Assembly (NCBI GenBank): GCA_045612185.1
Contig: JAZKYO010000108.1
Span: 1 to 64,000, forward strand
Length of the DNA stretch: 64,000 nt
Direction: 5' to 3'
DNA from: RGIG8775 sp045612185
GTDB taxonomy: Bacteria; Bacillota; Clostridia; Oscillospirales; CAG-272
Numbering within the stretch: position 1 is the first letter of the stretch; each line of letters starts with the position of its first letter. The notes beneath the pieces are model-generated. The model had not been told where the DNA came from. It ran no database searches and was given only the letters and a program-made list of their open reading frames with translations. Position numbers and translations under genes: made by a program. This document shows positions 41,383 to 50,803 of this stretch, in pieces.

Positions 41383-41818
41383 TTTTAAACGCCTCTTTGA
41401 TTTTTATTATTCGTTTCTTCAGCAATTGCTTTATTCTTTTTAACTTTCTTGACAAAAAGCCTTTGATTTTTGCCGTTAGCTTATGCAAGCATAAAAAGAG
41501 CTTTTTTGACAATCCGACTATCAGCACGCCGAAGCTAACTCTGTAAGCCGCAAAGCCTGAAATCGCCCCCAAGGCTGCAAAAGAACGAAATCTTCCCTCG
41601 TTTCCGTAATAAAGCATTACCGAAAACAAACAGCCTGACAGAATACAAAACACAACGTCCTGAAAAAAGACAATTACAAAATGCGCGCCCCGACAACTCG
41701 GTCCGTCATTTGTTGAAAAAGCTATCCTGAGTATCTTAAAAAAGTCCCACAAGACACCGCACACCGCGCCACAGGCTACCGACATGGCTATCAATTTTAC
41801 AATCGTTTGCTGCCACAT
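41273..41818 (-). CDS. yabQ: Spore cortex biosynthesis protein YabQ
   Basis: 181 residues. Four hydrophobic segments in the first ~105 residues (IVKLIAMSVACGAVCGVLWDFFKILR; VIVFFQDVVFCILSGCLFSVMLYY), matching YabQ, then a long Lys/Arg-rich tail. YabQ sits in the forespore membrane and is needed for cortex formation. Its start overlaps the yabP stop (ATGA). The last ~36 codons overlap the fumarase alpha gene by 110 bases in another frame. Confidence 0.88.
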   Translation of the reverse strand: MWQQTIVKLIAMSVACGAVCGVLWDFFKILRIAFSTNDGPSCRGAHFVIVFFQDVVFCILSGCLFSVMLYYGNEGRFRSFAALGAISGFAAYRVSFGVLIVGLSKKLFLCLHKLTAKIKGFLSRKLKRIKQLLKKRIIKIKEAFKIGKHQNCKLVDGKKRGEGAFHKGKSHIAAKRKKSAG

Positions 41819-42108
41819 CAGCCAAACAGCCTTGCCAAGAATCCGTGTTTCTTTTCCGCGAAAGCTTTTTCGTCAGAGTAAAACAGCGCGTCAACCTCGC
41901 CGTCAAGCTCCACTCTGCCGTTTTCGAGATTCAGCACTCCTATATGAATTCCTTTTCCCTCAACAATCATTTCGCCGCACGCCGTAACAAGCGTCACCTG
42001 ACTTTCGTCAAAGCTCACCACCTCGGTTACACCGTCTATGCTCATTCTTTTTCTTGACACAAGAACTATCTCGTGTTTAGGTCTTTGCTGTGTTTTTGTC
42101 TCGGTCAT
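41818..42108 (-). CDS. yabP: Spore coat/cortex protein YabP
   Basis: 96 residues from the ATG at 42108, which has GGAGGG four bases upstream; a TTG at 42120 lies within that ribosome site and was not chosen. The YabP/YqfC domain is clear: EIVLVSRKRMSIDGVTEVVSFDE, ITVLTACGEMIVEGKGIHIGVLNLENG and VELDGEVDALFYSD. Sporulation gene encoded with yabQ and rqcP in most spore formers. Confidence 0.92.
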   Translation of the reverse strand: MTETKTQQRPKHEIVLVSRKRMSIDGVTEVVSFDESQVTLVTACGEMIVEGKGIHIGVLNLENGRVELDGEVDALFYSDEKAFAEKKHGFLARLFG

Positions 42109-42164
42109 AACGCCCTCCAAAAAATTTATTACTAAATTTTATGAAGGCTTTGTTTTTTATATTC

Positions 42165-42410
42165 CTACTGCTCAATTACCTCATACAACTCTGCCGCGGT
42201 ATCTTTTTTTACTACTTCCTTTACGTCGGTAACCCTCACCTTGAGCGTTCGCTGACCGAAAGACACCTCTATTATATCTCCGACCTTTACGTTGTACGAA
42301 GCTTTTACCACTCTGCCGTTTACCGCTATTCTCTCGGTATCGCAGGCATCGTTGGCAACAGTTCTTCTTTTTATTATTCTCGATACCTTTAAAAACTTAT
42401 CAAGTCTCAT
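42165..42410 (-). CDS. rqcP: S4-domain RNA-binding protein RqcP (YabO)
   Basis: 81 residues, nearly all one S4 domain: MRLDKFLKVSRIIKRRTVAND, ITVNGR-like IAVNGRVVKASYNVKVGDIIEVSF. RqcP works with RqcH on stalled 50S subunits, helping tRNA movement during alanine-tail addition. Genomic position between hup and yabP is the one conserved across Firmicutes. Confidence 0.94.
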   Translation of the reverse strand: MRLDKFLKVSRIIKRRTVANDACDTERIAVNGRVVKASYNVKVGDIIEVSFGQRTLKVRVTDVKEVVKKDTAAELYEVIEQ

Positions 42411-42426
42411 TAGTTACCTCAAAAAA

Positions 42427-42456
42427 TAGGCGGACAAGTTATTCCCTGTCCGCCTA
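42427..42456 (-). terminator. Terminator or attenuator after hup
   Basis: Perfect 10-bp arms TAGGCGGACA / TGTCCGCCTA with a 10-base loop, and T6 on the minus strand, 14 bases beyond the hup stop. It should lower expression of the yab genes relative to hup. Confidence 0.88.
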
Positions 42457-42469
42457 CAATCCTAAAAAA

Positions 42470-42742
42470 TTAGTTAATGGAATCCTTAAGTCCCTTACCA
42501 GCAACGAATGCGGGAGTCTTGGAAGCTGCGATCTGGATTGCAGCGCCTGTCTTGGGGTTGCGGCCTGTTCTTGCAGCCTTTTCTCTTACCTTAAATGTAC
42601 CAAAGCCGATAAGCTGTACGGAATCACCGTTCTTAAGAGCCTCTGCGATTGCTGCTGTTGTAGCGTTGAGCGCTGCCTCAGCATCCTTCTTCTTAAGGTT
42701 AGCTGCCTTTGCGATAGCGTCGATAAGCTGTGTCTTGTTCAT
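42470..42742 (-). CDS. hup: HU-family DNA-binding protein
   Basis: 90 residues, normal HU length: MNKTQLIDAIAKAANLKKKDAE, then VQLIGFGTFKVREKAARTGRNPKTG, where the RNP of GRNPKTG tops the DNA-binding arm. Chromosome compaction protein. Own promoter at 42806-42834 and own terminator, so high single-gene expression is expected inside the mazG-yab block. Confidence 0.97.
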   Translation of the reverse strand: MNKTQLIDAIAKAANLKKKDAEAALNATTAAIAEALKNGDSVQLIGFGTFKVREKAARTGRNPKTGAAIQIAASKTPAFVAGKGLKDSIN

Positions 42743-42805
42743 AGTGTTTCTACCTTTCTAAATTATATTTTGCTATTCCTTAGAGCGGAACAACATCTCT
42801 ACTAT

Positions 42806-42834
42806 ATTATACCATTACAATTTACAAAAATCAA
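42806..42834 (-). promoter_or_regulatory. hup promoter
   Basis: TTGATT (42834-42829), 17-base spacer, TATAAT (42811-42806) on the minus strand; leader of about 57 bases. Confidence 0.8.
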
Positions 42835-42867
42835 GTGATTTTCCACAATTTTTTCGTGTTTTTGCAA

Positions 42868-43683
42868 TTATTTTTCACTTTTTTTCTTAATTTCGTCCCA
42901 AATCGAGTCAAGTTCCCCCACCGAACACTCTTCTATTGCTTTATTTTGCTTCAAAACCCAGTTTTCGACCGCCTCAAATCGGGAGATAAACTTGTTGGTA
43001 GCGTCGAAAAGCGCCTTCTCGGCGTCCACTCCCAGCTTGCGGCAAAGACTGGTAATCGAAAGCAAAAGATCTCCAATTTCCTCGGAAATATGCTCGCCGT
43101 TTCCCTCGCCGATGGCCTCGGACACTTCAACAAGCTCTTCGGAGATTTTATCCATTACATCCTCGGCAGTCGGAAAGTCAAAGCACTTTGCCTTTTTTCC
43201 CACTTTTGTGGCGCGCATGAGGGCAGGCAACATCGGAGGAATCGCTTTAAGCTTATCTGTTACCGTCTCGCGGCTTTTTTCCACGCTCTTTATTGCATCC
43301 CAATTTTTCAGCACTTCCTCGGGTGTTTCGGCAACCACGCTTCCAAAAACGTGTGGATGGCGGTGTATAAGCTTGGCGCAGATATCATTTGACACATCAC
43401 CAATATCAAACTCTTTATCCTCGCGCGAAATCTGAGCATGAAAAACCACCTGAAGCATCACATCTCCAAGCTCTTCACGAAGAAGGGCGGGGTCCTCGGT
43501 ATCTATCGCCTCTATCACCTCGTAGGTTTCTTCGATAAAATCGTTTCTTATGCTTTGGTGGGTCTGCTCAATATCCCAAGGGCAGCCGCCCTCGCCTCTA
43601 AGCAATTCTACAATTGTCACAAGATCATCAAATAAATACTTTTCTTTACTCAAAAGCGATTTTATTTTTTCTTCTTTGTTCAT
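42868..43683 (-). CDS. mazG: Nucleoside triphosphate pyrophosphohydrolase MazG
   Basis: 271 residues. Two tandem MazG domains: the first with GCPWDIEQTHQSIRNDFIEETYEVIEAI and ELGDVMLQVVFHA, the second with EELVEVSEAI and EEIGDLLLSITSL; the E-x-x-E and E-x-x-D metal motifs are intact in both. Cleans up non-canonical NTPs to NMP and pyrophosphate. In Bacillus the neighbour YabN has an extra methylase domain that is lacking here. Overlaps the upstream flippase gene by 38 bases. Confidence 0.95.
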   Translation of the reverse strand: MNKEEKIKSLLSKEKYLFDDLVTIVELLRGEGGCPWDIEQTHQSIRNDFIEETYEVIEAIDTEDPALLREELGDVMLQVVFHAQISREDKEFDIGDVSNDICAKLIHRHPHVFGSVVAETPEEVLKNWDAIKSVEKSRETVTDKLKAIPPMLPALMRATKVGKKAKCFDFPTAEDVMDKISEELVEVSEAIGEGNGEHISEEIGDLLLSITSLCRKLGVDAEKALFDATNKFISRFEAVENWVLKQNKAIEECSVGELDSIWDEIKKKSEK

Positions 43684-45280
43684 AACGTCTGTCCTCTTTT
43701 TTATTCTTCCTTATATTAATATTTCCAAGGTGAAGCATTTCCAACTCTTCAGAGTCAAGCAAGTCTCCAAAAATCACCGATACAAGATACGATAGCGCGC
43801 ATACCGAAACCGCAACAACAAAGGCTACGTTTTCACTGCTATGCACGCGATTCGCAACTCCGTGCGACGCGACCGACAGGGCTATTGAAATAACGGAACA
43901 CGCCATAGGCTTCACAAGCATTCTGCCAAGCTCTATACTATGGCTCATACATTTGTTCAAAAGCCACAAATTTAAAACTACCGCCACGGTATTACACAAA
44001 AGCGTGCTGATAGGCGCTCCCATTGCGCCTATCTCGGGGGTTCCCACGAGCAAATACGCTGACACAGCTTTAACCGCAAGACCGAAAAACATTGAAAATA
44101 TTGGATACAAAATTTTGCCGTTTGCCTGCAAAACTGAATTTGTAACCTGAACTATACAAGAGGCAAAAACCGACGCCCCCAGCGCTGACAAAAGCGGTGA
44201 CGAAAGCGCTATTGCTTCGGTTTCGCCGACGAAAAGCAAGTCCAAAATTTGTTCCGCGTAAACACCTGTTCCCAAAGCTACCGGCAAAGCTATAAGCGCG
44301 CAGAGCTTTACGCCCGACGCCACAAGTTGCTTTTCCCTCTCCCGCTGTCCCGCCTCGATAGCGCCCGCTATTGACGGCACAAGCGCCAAAGATATTCCCG
44401 CCACAAGTGACGACGGAAGATTGTATATAGGAAGTGCCATAGTGCTGTAACTTCCGTACAGTGCTACTCTGTCGGTTTCCTCGGGCAACCGTTCAAGCAA
44501 CACAGACATATCTATAATTCTTGTCAGACTTACAAGCACCGAGCTAAGGGTAACGGGAACGGCAAGCTTGAAAAGTCGTGAAACGGTGTTCCCCGTTTTA
44601 TCAAGGTTGGTTACTGTTGAGATACATTCAAGCGTAAGCTTTGAGCGTGCGCGTACCGCGCAAAGATACAAAGTTGACACCGCAGTACCTACACTGAGAC
44701 CCAAAATAGCAAATGCAGCAATTTTTTCTACCGAACATCCCCTTGATTTTGCTATTGCCGCAAACACCAAGCCCAACACAAGTTTGCCGATTGACTCTAT
44801 AATTTGCGACACCGCGGTATGTCGCATATTGCGGCAACCTTGGAAATATCCGCGTATTGCCCCCGAAATACTTATCAAAAAAACTGTAGGAGATACGAAA
44901 ACCAGCGAAAGAGTTGCACCGCGGTTTTCTATTGATTCGGCAAGAAAATCCGCGCCAAAGCACATAACAACAGTTCCCACAAAGCCTATTCCAAGCAAAA
45001 TCCACAAGGAGGTTTTATATATCTTTTCGGCGTTTTTCAGTCTGCCCGACGCTATATTTTCTGATATCATTATTGATATTGCAACGGGAATACCCGCTGT
45101 TGATATTACAAAGAAAAGCGTATAAAGCTCGTATGCCGAGTTAAAATATCCCATTCCCTCTGCGCCCAGAATACGCATCAAGGGAATTTTATAAACCATT
45201 CCTATTATTTTAACAAGTACCGTGGACAAGGTAAGCGCCATGGCGCCGTCAAGAAACTGCCGTTTTGAGAGTGTGCTCAT
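43646..45280 (-). CDS. SpoVB/MurJ-like polysaccharide flippase (YabM-type)
   Basis: 544 residues, about 14 membrane helices, MOP-superfamily. N-terminal FLDGAMALTLSTVLVKIIGMVYKIPLMRILGAEGMGYFNSAYELY is characteristic of the SpoVB/YabM/MurJ-like group. It likely moves lipid-linked glycan precursors across the membrane; neighbourhood with yabP, yabQ and rqcP suggests a link to spore envelope building. C-terminus is basic (NIRKNKKEDRRYEQRRKNK) and overlaps mazG. Confidence 0.9.
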   Translation of the reverse strand: MSTLSKRQFLDGAMALTLSTVLVKIIGMVYKIPLMRILGAEGMGYFNSAYELYTLFFVISTAGIPVAISIMISENIASGRLKNAEKIYKTSLWILLGIGFVGTVVMCFGADFLAESIENRGATLSLVFVSPTVFLISISGAIRGYFQGCRNMRHTAVSQIIESIGKLVLGLVFAAIAKSRGCSVEKIAAFAILGLSVGTAVSTLYLCAVRARSKLTLECISTVTNLDKTGNTVSRLFKLAVPVTLSSVLVSLTRIIDMSVLLERLPEETDRVALYGSYSTMALPIYNLPSSLVAGISLALVPSIAGAIEAGQREREKQLVASGVKLCALIALPVALGTGVYAEQILDLLFVGETEAIALSSPLLSALGASVFASCIVQVTNSVLQANGKILYPIFSMFFGLAVKAVSAYLLVGTPEIGAMGAPISTLLCNTVAVVLNLWLLNKCMSHSIELGRMLVKPMACSVISIALSVASHGVANRVHSSENVAFVVAVSVCALSYLVSVIFGDLLDSEELEMLHLGNINIRKNKKEDRRYEQRRKNKIAFE

Positions 45281-45295
45281 AAATCCTCCGACAAA

Positions 45296-46582
45296 TCAGT
45301 CAAAATAGTGATTTATAACTTCCTTTGCCTCAAATTTCAGTTTTTCAATATCTATTGTTTTATATTCTCCGTTATTATAAAGGATCTTTCCGTCCACCAT
45401 TGTCATAAGCACGTCGGAGGACTTTGCGCTGTGCGCAAGTGTAGTATAATAATCATACGACGGAATGTTATTTACCGAATCAAGGTTTAAAAGCACTGCG
45501 TCGGCTTTATATCCCACCTTTATCTCACCGCAACCTGTTCTTCCCTGCGCCAAGGCTCCGTTTTTGGTAGCCAACGGAAACAGCTCTTCCGCAGTTACAC
45601 TTTCGGGCTTTCCGCTCAAGCCTTTTCCCAAAAGTGCGGCAAACTGCAATTCCTTCATAACGTCAAGGTTATTATTTGAAGCGACGCCATCCGTACCAAG
45701 CGTAACATTTACGCCGGCATCAAGCATTTTTCTGAGCGGCATTACTCCGCTTCCGAGCTTAAGGTTACTGATGGGGTTATTTGCCACTGTAACACCTTTT
45801 TCTCTGAATATGGCTATATCGTTATCAGTCGCATATACGCAATGCGCCGCGGTTGTTCTCGCATCAAACAATCCGCAATCACAGAAGAACTCTGTCGGAG
45901 TTTTTCCACCTCTGCGCTCCATTGCTTCAAGATGTTCTTTTTCGGTCTCGGAGATATGCACTTGCATACCAAGGTTGTTCTCTTTTGTATACTCAGCCAA
46001 GAATCTTACCATTTGCTCGGTATTCGTATACTCGGCGTGTATACTCATATCCACGAGAAGCCTACCGTCACCCGCATTGTGAAAATTTTTTACAAGCTCA
46101 ACCGCCTCAAGGAATCTGCTATCTGCGCTTATATTATCACTTTCGGAGAAAGAGACTATGCTTCTTGAAATATTCGCTTTTATTCCCGTATCAAGGACTG
46201 CTTTTGCCACCTCGTCCATAAACATATACATATCCGAAAAGGAACAGATTCCGTTTGCCAACATTTCGGCTATCGCAAGACGTGTAGCTATATTTACCGA
46301 TTTTGCGGTAAGTTTATCCTCGGCGGGAAAGATTTTTTCGTTGAGCCAACGGTGAAGCGGCAAATTTTCGCCGTAGCCGCGAAACAGTGTCATGGCGGCG
46401 TGGCAATGCGCATTATAAAAAGCAGGAATCAAAAGATTTCCGTTTCCCTCTATCACTTCGTCGACTTTGATTCTCGGCTCGGCTTCGCCTATATAGGAAA
46501 ACTTTCCGTCATTTACGATTACCGACACGCTGTTTTTTCCAAAGCCGTCAATAAGCTTTACGTTTCTTATTAAAGTTGTCAT
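45296..46582 (-). CDS. mtaD: 5-methylthioadenosine/S-adenosylhomocysteine deaminase-like amidohydrolase
   Basis: 428 residues, normal length. Metal-site motifs: AFYNAHCHAAMTLFRGYGE (His-x-His), MSIHAEYTN, MQVHISETEKE (His, Glu), AAHCVYA, and LGTDGVASNNNLDV (metal Asp). Matches the MtaD/SsnA branch of the amidohydrolases; deaminates SAH, MTA or adenosine. 15 bases before the spoVB-like gene in the same direction, after hemZ. Confidence 0.9.
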   Translation of the reverse strand: MTTLIRNVKLIDGFGKNSVSVIVNDGKFSYIGEAEPRIKVDEVIEGNGNLLIPAFYNAHCHAAMTLFRGYGENLPLHRWLNEKIFPAEDKLTAKSVNIATRLAIAEMLANGICSFSDMYMFMDEVAKAVLDTGIKANISRSIVSFSESDNISADSRFLEAVELVKNFHNAGDGRLLVDMSIHAEYTNTEQMVRFLAEYTKENNLGMQVHISETEKEHLEAMERRGGKTPTEFFCDCGLFDARTTAAHCVYATDNDIAIFREKGVTVANNPISNLKLGSGVMPLRKMLDAGVNVTLGTDGVASNNNLDVMKELQFAALLGKGLSGKPESVTAEELFPLATKNGALAQGRTGCGEIKVGYKADAVLLNLDSVNNIPSYDYYTTLAHSAKSSDVLMTMVDGKILYNNGEYKTIDIEKLKFEAKEVINHYFD

Positions 46583-46597
46583 TTCTATCCTTTCGTT

Positions 46598-48091
46598 TTA
46601 CAGCAAGTCTTTTTGCGTATAGTAATCAATTATCGCTTTATTGATTTTCTCGCTTTCATTCTCGCTGAGGTATTCGTAGGGGTATTTGGCGTTAAACACG
46701 CGGTCGATGTCTATTTTTCCGTTATTATCGGAATTATAGTCTACAAGCTTGGTTACAGCGCCCGCGCCGGCGGCGAGGATACTGTGGACCTCCTCCATCA
46801 TATAGACGTTATACAGTCCTTCCGCGCCATCAAGGGCAAAGCCCACGTTTTCAAAGTTACCTACGGTATTCTTCTGTCTGTACATATAATACGGCGTATA
46901 CCCGGCCTGCGAGGCTTTAAGCTGAGAGTAGTCCACACATTTTCCAACGTCTCCGCCGGTTATAGAATATATATGACTGTCCTGTCTGAGAATCTCAGCT
47001 GATTTTTTTACGCAGAATGTATGTACGGTTATATTGTGGGGACGAAGCTCAAGGATTTTATCCATAGTTGCCGAAAAGCTGGCAAACTTATCCTTAGGAA
47101 GCCCCGCAATAAGGTCGGTATTGATATATTGTATTCCAGATTCAGCCGCAATATTATAAGCCCTGAAGAAATCCTCAGCAGAGTGGTCTCTGCCTATTCC
47201 CCGAAGAACCTCCTCTGAAAGCGACTGAGTATTAACGCTTATTCTGTTTACTCCGTATTTTTTTGCGATACGAAGCTTTTCCGCGGTTATGGTATCGGGT
47301 CTGCCGCCCTCAAAGGTATATTCCTCAAGCTTGCTTACGTCATAACACTCGCTGACTGTGGAAAGAAGAGCCTCTAACTGTTGCTCACTAAGGATAGTGG
47401 GTGTGCCACCCCCTATGTAGATCGTTTTCACGTTAAGGTCAAGGGCCTTTACTGTATTAAAGATATTTCTGACGTCCGCGCAGAGTCTTTCAACGTATTC
47501 AGGAATAAGTGAAAGAAGTCTTTTGGAGGTATAAGAAACAAACGAGCAATACGCGCATCTAGTGGGGCAAAATGGTATGGAAATATAAACGCTGCAATCC
47601 TTTTTGGACGGCGTTCCTATTATTTCTTTCTCTTTTCTTGCCACATCAACCGCAAGTCCCGCCTTTTTGGGGGTGACGAGAAAGTCACCTACAAGGGTAC
47701 GCTTTACCTTGCTTTTGCTCATACCCGCGTTAAGCAATTCCATTGCCACCTTTGACGGTCTTACGCCCACAAGCATTCCCCAAGTAGGCTTATACTTTAC
47801 AAGCTCGCCAAGCGCAGCAATAACCGCCGCTCCCACCGCAAGCTTACGCGTACGCTCCTCGCTGGGTCTGTCGGCAAAAAGGTAATCCCTCTCAGCGCTT
47901 GTTCTCTTTTCGCCCTTGCTCGCCTCAACGTATGCAACGGCTTTTTCCTCATCGCAAGTGAGTTTAAGGCTGAGAACGGGAGTATTTTCGGTTACTTCCT
48001 CATCCTCGGGGAATTTTTCCCCCGGGAAAAATATCATACAAAGGGTCTGAACGTAGTATCTGTTTATATTTCCTTCAACGTACAGTTTCAT
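46598..48091 (-). CDS. hemZ: Oxygen-independent coproporphyrinogen dehydrogenase HemZ
   Basis: 497 residues. Radical-SAM cluster motif IPFCPTRCAYCSFVS (CxxxCxxC) near residue 173, then IYIGGGTPT, TFEGGRPDTIT and ISVNTQSL of the HemN-like family. The ~165-residue N-terminal extension (GMLVGVRPSKVAMELLNAG) distinguishes HemZ from HemN. Probably coproporphyrinogen III oxidation, or a related radical-SAM role; haem genes are not seen nearby. Confidence 0.93.
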   Translation of the reverse strand: MKLYVEGNINRYYVQTLCMIFFPGEKFPEDEEVTENTPVLSLKLTCDEEKAVAYVEASKGEKRTSAERDYLFADRPSEERTRKLAVGAAVIAALGELVKYKPTWGMLVGVRPSKVAMELLNAGMSKSKVKRTLVGDFLVTPKKAGLAVDVARKEKEIIGTPSKKDCSVYISIPFCPTRCAYCSFVSYTSKRLLSLIPEYVERLCADVRNIFNTVKALDLNVKTIYIGGGTPTILSEQQLEALLSTVSECYDVSKLEEYTFEGGRPDTITAEKLRIAKKYGVNRISVNTQSLSEEVLRGIGRDHSAEDFFRAYNIAAESGIQYINTDLIAGLPKDKFASFSATMDKILELRPHNITVHTFCVKKSAEILRQDSHIYSITGGDVGKCVDYSQLKASQAGYTPYYMYRQKNTVGNFENVGFALDGAEGLYNVYMMEEVHSILAAGAGAVTKLVDYNSDNNGKIDIDRVFNAKYPYEYLSENESEKINKAIIDYYTQKDLL

Positions 48092-48103
48092 TTTAACAAA
48101 CCT

Positions 48104-48556
48104 TTACTTTATAAGAATTTTACTATCCATTACTATTGTCACCGGTCCGTCATTGGAAATTTCCACCGCCATATCAGCGCCAAAAATTCCCTTTTCCACC
48201 GATTTGAGCTTTGCGGAAAGCAACGAGCAAAAATGCTCGTACAGTCTATCGGCCTCCGCGGGCTTTGCCGCATTCATATAGTCGGGACGGTTTCCGTGAG
48301 CGTAGTTGGCAAGCAACGTAAAATTTGAAATAACAAGCGCTTCGCCGTCAATATCCATTATCGACAGGTTCATTTTATCGTTTTCATCAGTAAATATCCT
48401 CAGCTTGGATATTTTCTCGGCAAGAACGGTTGCGTCCTTTTCGCTGTCACCATCGGCTACGCCGAGCAGGATTGCAAGTCCTTTTTCGCACTTGCCCACA
48501 ACAGCTCCACCAACGCTTACCGAGGCTTTACTTACTCTTTGAAGTACAGCTATCAT
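48104..48556 (-). CDS. dtd: D-aminoacyl-tRNA deacylase
   Basis: 150 residues, family length. MIAVLQRVSKASVSV start, active-site SNFTLLAN (usually SQFTL) and the cross-subunit Gly-Pro motif in NDGPVTIVMD. Removes D-amino acids wrongly attached to tRNA. Found directly after rel, the common Firmicutes arrangement. Confidence 0.96.
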   Translation of the reverse strand: MIAVLQRVSKASVSVGGAVVGKCEKGLAILLGVADGDSEKDATVLAEKISKLRIFTDENDKMNLSIMDIDGEALVISNFTLLANYAHGNRPDYMNAAKPAEADRLYEHFCSLLSAKLKSVEKGIFGADMAVEISNDGPVTIVMDSKILIK

Positions 48557-48568
48557 AAAAGTCCTTTC

Positions 48569-50782
48569 TTAAACGTATCCTCTGACCACGCTTATAACGT
48601 CTTTAAGTGAGTTAAGTCTTGAGACTATTGACGAGAAGTGGTCAACGTTTTTACAGCTTATTTTAAGATTAATGATTGTTGTTTGAGTATCGGGACGATT
48701 TTGGGTATTGATTTGAAGAATAGATACTCTCATATCCGCAAGAGCCACCGAAATATCCGCAAGCATACCTATACGGTCATAGGTGGTTATCTGCAGCATT
48801 GCCTCGTATTCATCATTGCTTCTTCCTGCGTTTTCCCAATGGGCATCCACCCATCTTGTGGCATCTGTTCCGTTTTTACGCGCCGACTCAACGTTGGGGC
48901 AGTCGCATTTGTGGATTGATATTCCGTATCCCTTTGTAATAAATCCGATAACATTATCACCCGGAAGCGGATTACAACATTTAGCAAATTTAACCAGACA
49001 TCCGCTTTCACCGTCAACGATAATTCCGCTGTTGGATTTAAGGTTTTTGGGCTTTTCAACCACCTGAATAGTTTCTTCGGGAGTCTTTTCCTCAACAAGA
49101 TCCTCAGCTTTGACAATTTTGTCAAACTCACCTTTAAGTCTGTAAAAGACCTTGGAGACCGTAACACCGCCGTAGCCTATGGCGTTATAGAAATCATCCA
49201 CGTTATTAAATCCGAATTTTGACGCCACGTTAAGAACGATTTCGGTTCTCTGGGCTTCTGTAGAGCTACGGGAATACTTTTTAAACTCCGCCTCGACCAT
49301 AGATTTACCCATAAGAATATTATCATCACGCTTCTCTTTTTTGAACCACTGTCTTATCTTATTGCGCGCCTCGCTGGTCTTGACAATTTTCAGCCAATCG
49401 CGGCTTGGTCCTTTAGAGCTTTGCGAAGTAATTATTTCCACTATCTCGCCGTTTTGCGGTATTTTATCTATGGGCACTATCATTCCGTTTATCTTTGCGC
49501 CCGTCATTTTATTACCCACTGCGGTATGAATTGCATAGGCAAAATCAATGACAGTTGAACCCGATGGCAACTGAATAACGTCACCCTTGGGGGTGAAAAC
49601 AAATATCTCGTCGTGGAAAATATCGGTTTTTATGGCACTGATAAACTCGTCGGGGTCGCGGGTCTCGTTTTCGGTTTCAATAAGTCTGGAAACCCACTCA
49701 AGCTTCTTATCCATTTCCTCTTTCGAGCGTCCGCCCGACTTATATTTCCAATGCGCGGCGATACCATACTCGGCTATGTGGTGCATATCCCAGGTCCTTA
49801 TCTGAACCTCGAAAGGAATACCGTCGCGTCCGATAACGGTGGTATGAAGCGAGCTGTACATGTTGGGTTTGGGCGTAGATATATAATCTTTAAAGCGTCC
49901 GGGAATAGACCTGAACATTTCGTGTATAAGACCAAGCACTGTGTAACAGTCAAGCTCCGTATCAACGATTACGCGAAGCGCGTAAAAGTCGTATATCTCG
50001 TCAAAGCTCTTGTTTTGGGTGTACATTTTTTTATAGATACTGTACACCGATTTGATTCTTCCCTCAAGGGTGTGCTTTATTCCGCACTCGTCAAGCTTAT
50101 TTACTACCATTGAGCGCACACCGTCGATAAAGTTCTGATTCAAGCCGTAGCGCTTCTCAATATCGTCCTTTACCTCGGCAAAGCCAAACGGATCAAGATA
50201 CTCAAGGCTGAGATTTTCAAGCTCCTGCTTGATTTTCTGCATACCGAGACGGTGTGCAAGCGGGGCGTAAACCTGCATGGTTTCAAGCGCGGTTATACGA
50301 CGCTTATTATCAGCTTTTACGCCAAGAGTGCGCATATTATGAAGTCTGTCGCAAAGCTTTATGAATATTACTCTGATATCCTTGGACATAGCGAGGAGCA
50401 TTTTTCTTATACTCTCTATATGCGCTTCCTCTTTGTCCTCTATCTTCATCATAACGATCTTTGTAAGACCGTCCACAAGCATTGCCACGTCCTCGCCGAA
50501 TTTCTTTTTAATTATGTCAAGGTCGGTTTTTGTTCCGCAATCCTCCACTGTATCGTGAAGCAATGCCGCGCATATCGAATCTGTATCAAGACCAAGCTCG
50601 GCGACTATTTCAGCAACCGCGATAGGGTGCGAAATATACGGATCTCCGCTTATACGGAACTGCCCTTCATGCAGACTTTTGGCATATTCGTAACAACCGA
50701 TTATTTTATCTATATCGTATCTTTCTTCGTTCTTTGAAAGAATTTCCAAAAGGCGTTTGAGTTCTCCCGCGTTTTGTATCAT
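48569..50782 (-). CDS. rel: Bifunctional (p)ppGpp synthetase/hydrolase, Rel
   Basis: 737 residues. HD hydrolase domain (~25-175; SHPIAVAEIVAELGLD, ALLHDTVEDC), synthetase (~230-370; RFKDYISTPKPNMYSSLHT, the RFKD form found in bifunctional enzymes), TGS (~390-450; VFTPKGDVIQLPSGSTVIDFAYAIHT) and C-terminal zinc-finger-like/ACT parts (VKFAKCCNPLPGDNVIG; last ~75 residues). Stringent-response enzyme. Both catalytic halves look intact. Confidence 0.97.
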   Translation of the reverse strand: MIQNAGELKRLLEILSKNEERYDIDKIIGCYEYAKSLHEGQFRISGDPYISHPIAVAEIVAELGLDTDSICAALLHDTVEDCGTKTDLDIIKKKFGEDVAMLVDGLTKIVMMKIEDKEEAHIESIRKMLLAMSKDIRVIFIKLCDRLHNMRTLGVKADNKRRITALETMQVYAPLAHRLGMQKIKQELENLSLEYLDPFGFAEVKDDIEKRYGLNQNFIDGVRSMVVNKLDECGIKHTLEGRIKSVYSIYKKMYTQNKSFDEIYDFYALRVIVDTELDCYTVLGLIHEMFRSIPGRFKDYISTPKPNMYSSLHTTVIGRDGIPFEVQIRTWDMHHIAEYGIAAHWKYKSGGRSKEEMDKKLEWVSRLIETENETRDPDEFISAIKTDIFHDEIFVFTPKGDVIQLPSGSTVIDFAYAIHTAVGNKMTGAKINGMIVPIDKIPQNGEIVEIITSQSSKGPSRDWLKIVKTSEARNKIRQWFKKEKRDDNILMGKSMVEAEFKKYSRSSTEAQRTEIVLNVASKFGFNNVDDFYNAIGYGGVTVSKVFYRLKGEFDKIVKAEDLVEEKTPEETIQVVEKPKNLKSNSGIIVDGESGCLVKFAKCCNPLPGDNVIGFITKGYGISIHKCDCPNVESARKNGTDATRWVDAHWENAGRSNDEYEAMLQITTYDRIGMLADISVALADMRVSILQINTQNRPDTQTTIINLKISCKNVDHFSSIVSRLNSLKDVISVVRGYV

Positions 50783-50803
50783 TTGCTGTCCTCCTTCCGA
50801 AGT

